Positions 56,061 to 64,000 of a DNA stretch of 64,000 nt are shown here, in pieces. Numbering within the stretch: the first letter of the stretch is position 1; each line of letters starts with the position of its first letter. Below the pieces are notes generated by a model. It was not told the DNA's origin, searched no databases, and saw nothing but the letters and a program-made list of their open reading frames with translations. Source of the stretch: Nicotiana tabacum (taxonomy: Eukaryota; Streptophyta; Magnoliopsida; Solanales; Solanaceae); the NCBI RefSeq assembly GCF_000715075.1, contig NC_134097.1, forward strand, positions 70,713,190-70,777,189, given 5' to 3'. The translations under genes and the position numbers were made by a program.

Positions 56061-56501
56061 GTCCATCGTGAATCTGTGAAAATATATGAAGATTTGAAGA
56101 AGGCGTATGAATATTTTAAGGTTAGAAGTAAAGATATGAAGTTCTGGGTTGAACACCCAAGAAAATGTGAAGGTTTGAAGGTTAGAGATGAAGATGTAAA
56201 GGTTCAAGAAGCAAGGTATGGAGATTTGAGAAAGTTGAAAGCCTTTATAATGTTCGAAGGTAAGAGCTAGGATCAGAAAGTGAAGGAAGTGAAGAGGTTT
56301 GAAGATTTTATAGGGGGTAATGTAATCAATATGCGACGTTTCACATTCGAAGGCAACCATTTGATGACCGACACGTGTTTAATGTTAGAGCGATACGACT
56401 GATAAGACATTTCGGCTTATCCGTTATCTCGGTTGCAATGTACGAAGGAAGAAACCGGGGTTCATTTATCGTTTCCCATCATTTTGGCAAACCTACTCTC
56501 T
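56061..56501. other. gypsy-A spacer before the polypurine tract
   Basis: Purine-rich degenerate repeats such as GAAGATTTGAAG and GGTTAGAGATGAAGATG (about 56085-56240) on the plus strand. This would be the 5' leader of the antisense gene on the minus strand. No separate gene seen. Confidence 0.5.
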
Positions 56502-56520
56502 GGAAAACGGGGGGACTATC
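56502..56520 (+). promoter_or_regulatory. gypsy-A polypurine tract
   Basis: GGAAAACGGGGGGACTATC directly precedes the LTR start TGTAAATAGG. Confidence 0.75.
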
Positions 56521-57238
56521 TGTAAATAGGTGTTACTAGAATCTCTCTTTTTTCTTGAACAATTTGAATAATTCTACCTGTATACGGGTAAAATCGAGCC
56601 CGTTGAACATCTCGATTTTTTGGTAAGACAAACGAAGCAGTAACATGATCATAAGGAATCAGAATCTGGGAGAAGTGCCTCTCGTATCGAGGTTTGAACA
56701 AAACACCTACCCTCGGAGGCATCAGAACCACATCCTCCGGGTTCAGCTCGAGCCTCGAGACTTCGAAAAACATTATCGAACGGCTGCACATGACTAATGA
56801 AGGGCCGTGATATCCATGCCCAATCGGATATCGCGGCGTGAATCTTAGCCCGTATCGACAGAAAATCAATGATTAGCAAAATGAAAGATTTTTACCTTTC
56901 TTAGAATGTAATTAGGGTAAAATTCACCTACTATATAAGGGGAAAACATATTATTCATATCACACATTATAACATGTATATCAAGGCAATTTATCTCTAT
57001 TCTCTTTGTTATTCAAAGTTATTATTTTTCATCAATTCTTCATCAGTGTGAACTCAGGATTAAAGGCAGATTCTTCATTGAGCCATTATTCGAGCTCAGA
57101 TCACCCTTACCACTGGTTTGATCATTTGTTACATCTTCCATTTGCTTAATCTAATACCATTAATCATTTGTATTGAATAAATCTGCATATCTTAAAACCA
57201 CTTATAAATTCAATTGTTATCCATTTTTAAGGGTAGGT
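56521..57238 (+). repeat. LTR shared by gypsy-A (3') and gypsy-B (5')
   Basis: 718 bp, start TGTAAATAGGTG. It has a polypurine tract and antisense gene on its left, and a primer-binding site and gag on its right, so one LTR serves both internal regions. TATA-like CTACTATATAAGGGG is near 56930. Compared with the gypsy-A 5' LTR (21792) it is homologous but clearly diverged. Confidence 0.8.
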
Positions 57239-57241
57239 AGT

Positions 57242-57259
57242 TTGGCGCCAACCGTAGGG
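57242..57259 (+). promoter_or_regulatory. gypsy-B primer-binding site
   Basis: TTGGCGCCAACCGTAGGG, matching the gypsy-A site with three changes. Confidence 0.65.
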
Positions 57260-57353
57260 CTAAGGATATTAGTGGTGATCTGATATAACTTCCCATAACG
57301 CACTCTACTTTAAGCATGTTCTTTGAAATTTCAATTTCAAGTAAAACTTAAGA

Positions 57354-59090
57354 ATGTCAAACTATCAATATGCTCCTTTGAACGTTGATGTTGTATCTGG
57401 CCACCATGGCGAGAACAACAATATAGTGCCCTACTATGAGGTTCCCCCTGCTGACCCCGACGGGATCCCTGTCGCAGACCCAATCGATGCCAACTCCCAT
57501 GTGACCATCGATGCTAACTTGCCTACTGACCTAGAGAACAACATTCATGGAGGAGCCACATCGGTAGTCCGAGGTACGTATGACGATGAATGCAATGGGA
57601 TCAACTTACATGTGATCTTCGAAATATTGCAAGCTCAATAGGTGGAGATAGCCCATCTACAAAACCAAAACCGCGCCCAACAAAGTTGAGCCCGAGCCAT
57701 CCCGAGAGAACACCCAAAGAAATGAACAAACCCCGTAGAGGTCGGGTGAAGTTGGACTCGAGACGAACCCCAAAATAATAAAGATGCTTGAGGAACTTAC
57801 AAAGCAAGTGGAATCGGGGGAAAAGAATATTGAAGCTAATGACAAAAAAGTGGAGACCTATAACTTCAAGGTTGATCAGATCCCAGGAGCACCCCCGATA
57901 TTGAAGGGCCTAGATTCCAAAAATTTGTCCAAAAGCCTTTCCCTCCGAGTGCGACACCGAAGTCAATCCCGAAGAAGTTTCGTATGCCCGAAATTCCAAA
58001 GTATAATGGAACAACGGATCCAAATGAACATATGACCTCCTACATGTGTGCTATCAAGGGGAACGACTTAGAAGATGACAAAATCGAGTCTGTTTTGCTG
58101 AAAAAATTTGGGGAAACCTTGTCAAAAGGAGATATGATATGGTATCACAACTTATTCCCTAATTCTATTGATTCGTTTGCTATGCTTATAAATGCCTTTG
58201 TAAAGGCGCACGCCGGGGCCATCAAGGTTGAGACCGAGAAATCAGACCTTTTCAAAGTAAAGTAAAAGGATAACGTGATGCTCAAGGAATTCGTGTCAAG
58301 GTTTCAAATGGAAGGAATAGATCTACCTCCAGTCACGGACGATTGGGCCATTCAGGCATTTACCTAAGGACTTAACCCCCAAAGTTCACTAGCTTTGCAG
58401 AAGTTGAAAAATATTTTGATAGAATACCCGGTGGTAACTTGGGCTGACATGCATAACAGGTACCAATCAAAAATCAGAGTCAAAGACGATCATCTCGGGG
58501 CCCCTTCCAAATCCGTGTATCCCGTAAAAACTAGTGATATATCTTAAAGATCCATCGATCATGAACCAAGGTTGAACAGAGATCGGTATCAACCATATAA
58601 CAGAGATCGAAGGGGTAATGAGTCTGGATATAACCCTACAAGAAGCGAAAAAAGGAGCGATCGAGACCATAATAGTCAGGGAATCATGACTATACACGAT
58701 TTTGACAAGCCACTCAGGGACAGAGAGGCACCAAGATTATCATAATACAATTTCAGTGTCGATGTCGCCAGCATCGTATTTGCCATCGGACGCATTAAAG
58801 ATACCAAGCTTCCTCGGCCATTGCAATCCGATCCTTCCCAAAGGGACCCCAACCTGATGTGTAAGTATCATGGCACTCACAGCCACATGATCAAAGATTA
58901 CTGACAATTAAGGAAAGATATAGCCCAGTTATTCAATAATGGGCAACTTCGGGTATTTCTGAGTGATCGAGCCAAAAATCACTTTAGGAATAGGGACTCC
59001 AACAAGCAAGCTGATCAAGAGGAACCTCAACAAATCATTAACATGATCATTGGTGGAGTGACGTCCCTAGGGGCCAATGCTAAAACGCAC
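57354..59090 (+). pseudogene. gypsy-B gag, decayed
   Basis: ATG 57354 gives MSNYQYAPLNVDVVSG with a Pro/Asp-rich N-terminus (frame to 57641), then a stop. The Gag core is in 57984-58265 (KYNGTTDPNEHMTSYMC, MIWYHNLFPNSIDSF, AGAIKVETEKSDLFKVK) and ends at a TAA. The zinc knuckle near 58862 reads CKYHGTHSHMIKDY, so the final Cys is replaced by Tyr and followed by TGA. The Gag of this copy is doubly disabled. Confidence 0.82.
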
Positions 59091-59560
59091 TAAGGTGTCC
59101 ATTACAAGGGAGAAGTAAACTCGAGATTACATATCAGAAGGGACCGTATCTTTCAACGACGAGGACACTAAAGGCATCGTGCAACCACATAATGACTCAC
59201 TGGTAATATTTGTACTCATAAATAAATCTCAAGTTAAGCGTGTGTTCCAATATAATCATATCGAGGGTCGTGGAACATCTGTGTCTACAAGACCAAATAG
59301 TGCATGCAGTCCAGGTTTTAAACGGATTCAACATGGTATGTGAAACTACTAAAGCAGAGATAACCCTGCCGGTGAACACCACCGGGACCATTTAGGAAGC
59401 AAATTTCTATGTGATTGAAGGTGATATGAGGTATAACACTCTACTCAAAAGGCCATGGATTCACAACATGAGGGTAGTACCCTCGATATTACACTAGGCA
59501 TTGAGGGTCCCCACACCGGGAGGGATGAAGACAGTTTATGGAGAACAACCGGCTGCAAAA
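59091..59560 (+). pseudogene. gypsy-B protease, active site deleted
   Basis: Aligned with gypsy-A, HNDSLVIFVLINKSQVK (about 59190-59240) is followed directly by sequence corresponding to the part after the catalytic motif; about 19 bp encoding the Asp-containing motif are missing (near 59243-59250). The later part (GFNMVCETTK-like, about 59328) remains. Confidence 0.7.
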
Positions 59561-59859
59561 TAAATGTTCACGGTCAATGAGGTGGTCCCGATTTCTACAC
59601 TCTTGACATCGAAGCACTCGAAGCCGGTTAGGAAGAAACTAAATAGCAATCACCAACACCGGCTCCGACCAAATCGAATAAGCAAGAGGCGGGCGAGGAT
59701 GATGATTATGGAGTTCCTAGGTCATTCATCACCCCCACTGATTCCGATGCCACCAAATCGACGGTCGAGGAGCTCGAGCAAATCACATTGATCGAACACT
59801 TGCCCGATCGGAAGGTATATCTGGGCACGGGTTAACACCCGAGCTCAGGAAAAGACTCA

Positions 59860-60860
59860 TTAATTTTCTTAAAACTAACATAGACTATTTCGCTTGGTCC
59901 CATTTAGACATGACAAGGATCTCGCCAGAGATAACCACTCATAAGCTAATCTTGGATCCGAAGTTCCACCCGGTTAAACAAAAGAGGAGGCCTCAATCCG
60001 AAGTCAAGCATGCATTCATCAAAGACGAGGTATCGAAATTCCTTAATATAGGTTCCATATGGGAAGATAAGTACCCGAACTGGTCGGTTAACATTGTAGT
60101 AGTGCCTAAAAAGGGGAATAAATTAAGAATGTGCGTATATTACAAAGACTTGAACAAGGCTTGCCCCAAGGATTCTTTTCCTTTGCCTAACTTCGATTGC
60201 ATGATCGATGCAACGGCCAGGCATGAGATACGTAGGTTTCTCGATGCCTATTCCAGGTACAACCAAATCCGGATGGACCCAAGTGATCAAGAAAAAATTT
60301 CCTTTATCACTAAGTTTGGCACCTACTGTTATAATGTAATATTGTTTGGGCTAAAAAATGTCGGTGCCACTTATCTACACCTAGTAAATCGGATGTTCGA
60401 AGAACAAATAGGAAAACTAATGGAACTTTACATTGACGACATGTTAGTCAAGTCCTTATGAGCAGAGGACCATTTGAAACATTTGCATGAAACCTTGGAC
60501 ATACTGAAGAAATACAATGTGAAGCTGAACCTGGAGAAATGTGCTTTTGGATTTGAGTTCGGGAAGTTCCTTGGATTCATGGTATCCAATCAAGGGATCG
60601 AGATCAATCCCAAAAAAATGAAAAATATTGAAGATGTTACCGTGGTGGACAATGTCAAGGTCGTTCAGAGGCTAACCAGACACATTGCCGCTCTAGGAAG
60701 ATTCATATCGAGGTCCTCCGATAAGAGCCATCGGTTCTTCGCGTTATTGAAGAGAAAGATTAATTTTTCATGGACCCCGAAGTTCCAACAAGCTTTAGAA
60801 GAACTCAAATGGTATCTTTCAAGCCCACTCTTGCTCCATACCCCAAAGACAGACGAATAG
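59860..60860 (+). pseudogene. gypsy-B reverse transcriptase and gypsy-type RNase H
   Basis: The frame 59910-60461 contains KDLNKACPKDSFPLPN, FLDAYSRYNQIRMDP and catalytic YIDD (about 60432). TGA at 60459-61 (CGA to TGA would fit) interrupts. The frame continues in phase (60474-60860) through the thumb/connection and starts the RNase H. TAG at 60858-60 stops it; the RNase H remainder to about 61070 is frameshifted. Confidence 0.85.
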
Positions 60861-61199
60861 TTGTACTTGTGCTTAGCGGTATCCGAGATAGCGGTAAGTG
60901 GAGTCTAATTCCGGGAAAAGGAAGGTACATAATTTCCTATATATTATGTTAGCAGAACTCTAGACGAGGCCGAAATAAGATACCCTCACCTAGAAAAATT
61001 GACGCTCGCTTTGCTAAGCGCCTCCAGAAAGTTGAAGCCGCACTTTCAATGCTATCCCGTTTGCATTGTAACGTATTTCCCGCTAAGGAATATGATGCAC
61101 AAACCCGAGTTCTCGGGTAGATTGGCCAAATAGGCCGTAGAAATTAGCGGGTATGATATTGAATATCGACCCCAGAATGCCATCAAATCTCAAATTTTA

Positions 61200-61690
61200 A
61201 CAGACTTCGTGGTCGACGTTATGCCAGCCTTATTACTCGAAGTCGAAAAGGAATTATTGCTAACCTCGGGGACTACCTCGGGAATCTGGATCCTCTTTAT
61301 GGACGGAGCCTTGGACGCAAAGGGGTCCAGACTCTACATCGCGCTAAAGCTGACTACGGATAACGTAGTTAGGCAATCTATTAGAACTGTAAAATTGACT
61401 AACAATGAGGCCGAGTATGAGGCCATGATTGAAGGTCTCAAACTGGCTAAAGGCCTAGGGGTCGAATTGGTCGAAGCTAAGTACGACTCCCTCCTTGTGG
61501 TAAATTAAGTCAATGGGATGTTCGAAGTAAAAGAGGAACGAATACGAAGGTACTTAGCAAATTGCAAGTAACTTTACATAGATTCAACGAATGGACCCTA
61601 CGTCATATACCTCGGGATCAAAATAGCGAAGCCGATTCCTTGGCTAACTTGGGGTCATCGGTTGATGACAATGAATTCAGCTTAGGAACG
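61200..61690 (+). pseudogene. gypsy-B archaeal-type RNase H
   Basis: FMDGALDAKGSRL (about 61298), NNEAEYEAMIEGLKLAKGLG (about 61400) and YDSLLVVN (about 61482) carry the catalytic acidic residues; HIPRDQNSEADSLANLGS (about 61605) is the C-terminal motif. TAA at 61506-08 and a shift near 61560 break it. Confidence 0.82.
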
Positions 61691-62951
61691 ATTGTCCAGC
61701 TCATGAAGTCAGTGGCGGAAAAAGGCCATGCTGAAATAAACTCCACAAGTTTGACTTGGGATTGGAGAAATAAGTATATAGACTACTTGAAGACTGTGAA
61801 GTTGCCCTCAGATCCTAAAGAATCGAGAGCTCTGCGCACGAAGGTAGCCAGGTTTAGTTTGTCAAAAGATACTTTGTACAGAAGAACGTTCGTAGGCCCA
61901 CTCGCCATATGTTTGGGACCGGGAGATACAAAATACATTTTAAGAGAAGTTCATGAGGGCACCTACGAAAACCATTCGGGGAAAGAGTTTTCAGTTCAGA
62001 AGATAATCAGGGCCGGCTATTACTGGATCGACATGGAAAAAAATGCAAGGGACTTTGTACGAAGATGCGATGGCTGTTAGAGACATGCACTGATGATCCA
62101 TCAGCCTAGAGAGCTACTATATATGGTCTTGTCACCTTGGCTGTTCATGAAATGGGGAATGGACATTATCGGTCCCCTGCTATGGGCACCCGATAAGGCT
62201 CAATTTATAATATTTATGACTGACTATTTTTCTAAATGGGTTGAAGCCCCAACATTTGAGAAAGTTCAGGAAAATGAGGTTATAGACTTTATTTGGGACC
62301 ACATAATATGTCGATTCGATATACCAACCAAGATAGTATGTGACAACGGGAAGCAGTTCGTCGGCAGCAAAGTAAGCAAATTTTTCAAGGACCATAAAAT
62401 CAAAAAGATCTTGTCAACGCCCTATCACCCTAGTGGGAACAGGCAGGCGGAGTCTACGAACAAGACCATACTTCAAAACCTTAAGAAAGGGTTAACTGAT
62501 GCCAAAGGGAAATGGAAGGAAATTCTGCCCGAAGTCTTGTGGGCATATCGTATGACCTCTAAAATCTAGTGCCGGAGCCACTCTAATTTTATTGGTCTAC
62601 GGTGCCAAAGCACTAATACCGATCGAGGTGGGGGAACCGAGCCTCAAGTTTTGATATATGACCGGAGAGTCAAATGGTAAAGCCATGAGTACGAGCCTGG
62701 AACTATTGGATGAGAGGCACAAGGCAGCCCTAGTCCGGTTGGCCTCCCAGAAACAACTGATAAAGAGATATTACAACCGAAGAACCAATATCCGACACTT
62801 CAATATAGGAGATTTGGTGTTGAAGAAAGTAACACAGAACACCCAAAACCCAAACGAAGGGAAGCTGGGGCCGAATTTGGAAGGACCATATCTAGTCATC
62901 GGGATTATCGGTAAAGGTTCATGTCAACTGGAAGCAGGAAATAGTATATAG
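61691..62951 (+). pseudogene. gypsy-B integrase
   Basis: The frame 61562-62080 holds the zinc-binding region, ending RRCDGC at a TAG (62078-80). The frame 62093-62569 has the catalytic core: Asp in MTDYFSKWVEA, Asp in VCDNGKQF, Glu in RQAESTNK, with normal spacing. A shift at about 62565-62660 follows; 62658-62951 is the C-terminal module (GPYLVIGIIGKGSCQL), ending at TAG. Confidence 0.85.
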
Positions 62952-63083
62952 CTGCCGAATAACTGGAACATGACGCACTTAAAATGGTACTACTGCTAAG
63001 GTAAGATCTCATATATATATTCAGACTAACACTTGCAGGAAACAACCAAATGAGGATGTGGCTGTTAGGTCTAAAATCACGCG

Positions 63084-63151
63084 TTGCACTATTTTTTTCT
63101 TGAATTAGTTTTTTCACAAATGGGTTTTCGTTCAAGGTTTTTAAGAGGAAA
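63084..63151 (+). other. 3' UTR motif, gypsy-B copy (degenerate)
   Basis: TTGCACTATTTTTTTC ... CAAATGGGTTTTCGTTCAAGGTTTTTAAGAGG, the weakest copy of the post-pol motif found in the copia elements and gypsy-A. Confidence 0.45.
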
Positions 63152-64000
63152 CAATGGATCGCGTTAACTTAGAATTGAAGATCAATCTTAAATCGGAGTC
63201 AATGGTTACATCAACAGTATCCAAGAATCACCGTCGGATCAAAACTTTAAGAAATGAAGGAAACTTTGTGCTCGAATAATCTAGGCTCGATGGTTGGGAT
63301 TTATTTTAATGGCCAAATAATCAAAATAAATTGTGCCTACATAGGCCACCTTAGTCATAATACAAGCTTTTATACGCTTAATATCTTGTACATTATACAC
63401 AGAAATAAAAGAAAGTTTCTGCCTTACTAATATTTGCTTTTGCTTCTAAAACATATTGGGCCCAAGGGCTGTTCTTACCCAAAGATTATAGAGCCCAAGG
63501 GACATCCTTATCCGAGCTCGTAGGGCTACCCCCACTCGGGGACTGTCGTCCGAAATAAGTACATGCAACTTGGGTTATCGAATCCCGAAGGCACAAACCT
63601 AATAGGCATTGCCTAAACCTAACAGGCTACGACCACCTTAAAAATTGATCGGATATATCCGAAGCCCGTAATAAAAACATAAGGCCTTCAACAAAATTCT
63701 AAACCTGTTCAAAGGTTGCCCTTAACAAAGGCATAGTCTAAAAATATTTAAGCTAGCATCTTGGGAAAATTTTCTGTATCTCCAATTTTCCACGAGTTTC
63801 GAGCGAAAATTGCATCAAGCTCCGAGAAACGACTTATTTCTATGTTTGATTCAATGGCAAGGCTTTAGAAATATTTGAAATTGTAAAAAGATGCTAAGAT
63901 AATATACTCAAATTTGCTGAAAAAGGAAAAAATTTATACATTCCGGAATGTTTTTACAAAGGTCCAACAAAAACAGCCTCAACAAAATATATGTATAGGA
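63152..64000. other. gypsy-B spacer after pol
   Basis: Non-coding. Near 63450-63545 it has GGGCCCAAGGGCTG and GTAGGGCTACCCCCACTCGG repeats like gypsy-A near 28560. The last ~95 bp align with 53200-53270 of gypsy-A, so the antisense gene should begin just past the window edge. Confidence 0.6.

Larger units (their letters stand above)
21792..57238 (+). mobile_element. gypsy-A: Tat-lineage Ty3/gypsy element, split by the Ogre insertion
   Basis: 5' LTR 21792-22507, gag-pol 22622-28020, spacer to 29013, then the 24.1-kb Ogre-like insertion (29014-53140 plus its GTATA duplication), then the antisense gene 53321-56060, polypurine tract and LTR 56521-57238. Domain order protease-RT-RNase H-archaeal-type RNase H-integrase and an antisense gene between pol and the 3' LTR are Tat-lineage hallmarks. 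The two LTRs are clearly homologous but well diverged, and the 56521 LTR may belong equally to gypsy-B. Gag-pol has dozens of stops and shifts. Confidence 0.8.
57239..64000 (+). mobile_element. gypsy-B: Tat-lineage Ty3/gypsy element, right side beyond the window
   Basis: Primer site at 57242, gag 57354, pol to 62951, spacer, then sequence homologous to the 3' side of the gypsy-A antisense gene at 63905-64000. Its own antisense gene and 3' LTR would lie beyond the window. Protein similarity to gypsy-A is high throughout, and it has fewer stops. Confidence 0.85.

Noticed and set aside
60224..60245. Fourth copy of the structured motif (ATACGTAGG in gypsy-B RT)
   Set aside because: It lies in RT coding sequence where gypsy-A has a different codon set, and lacks the partner stem.

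Overview
This window is intergenic DNA from a flowering plant. The retrotransposon families, terminal sequences and gene fragment look like Solanaceae, most probably a Nicotiana-like genome; that placement is inference from recognised families, not from a search. I find no complete host gene, tRNA or rRNA. About 80% of the window is LTR retrotransposon in varying decay, partly nested.

Layout. (1) 155-6123: a degenerate Ty1/copia element (copia-1) with both LTRs and a perfect 5-bp target duplication (CTTTT). (2) 6124-12737: AT-rich non-coding DNA with microsatellites, a fold-back MITE and local duplications. (3) 12738-13162: a 425-bp Mutator-type MITE with a perfect 9-bp target duplication. 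(4) 13638-15249: a related, larger element with a 10-bp target duplication. It carries exon 1 of a tropinone-reductase-like short-chain dehydrogenase and an array of palindromic 43-bp repeats, so I read it as a Pack-MULE. (5) 15447-21551: a younger copia element (copia-2) of the same lineage as copia-1, with an intact reverse transcriptase/RNase H frame and 24-bp repeats in its LTRs. (6) 21792 to the window end: two related Ty3/gypsy Tat-lineage elements (gypsy-A and gypsy-B) that appear to share one LTR at 56521-57238. Gypsy-A also has an antisense gene downstream of pol. (7) 29014-53140: a 24.1-kb Ogre-like Tat element inserted into gypsy-A, with 4.34-kb LTRs that are nearly identical, a perfect 5-bp target duplication (GTATA), an extra ORF1 before gag, gag, protease, RT with two RNase H domains, integrase, and a 2.4-kb array of about 59 copies of a 41-bp repeat in the 3' untranslated region.

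How the parts work together. Each LTR element encoded the usual cycle: Gag particle, protease, RT/RNase H copying from a tRNA primer and polypurine tract, and integrase. All copies here carry lesions, so none looks autonomous, although the Ogre copy is recent.

Most interesting signals. (a) Three dispersed copies of a 57-67-nt motif in the Ogre element, two of them beside ORF ends and one near the 3' LTR. Their stems keep pairing although the bases differ, which suggests a conserved RNA structure. (b) A run of short hairpins just after pol, recurring in both copia elements and, less clearly, in both gypsy elements. (c) The Pack-MULE with a dehydrogenase exon and palindromic repeats. (d) A shared-LTR tandem of Tat elements. 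(e) A -1 gag/protease overlap and a G-patch-like segment in the Ogre element.
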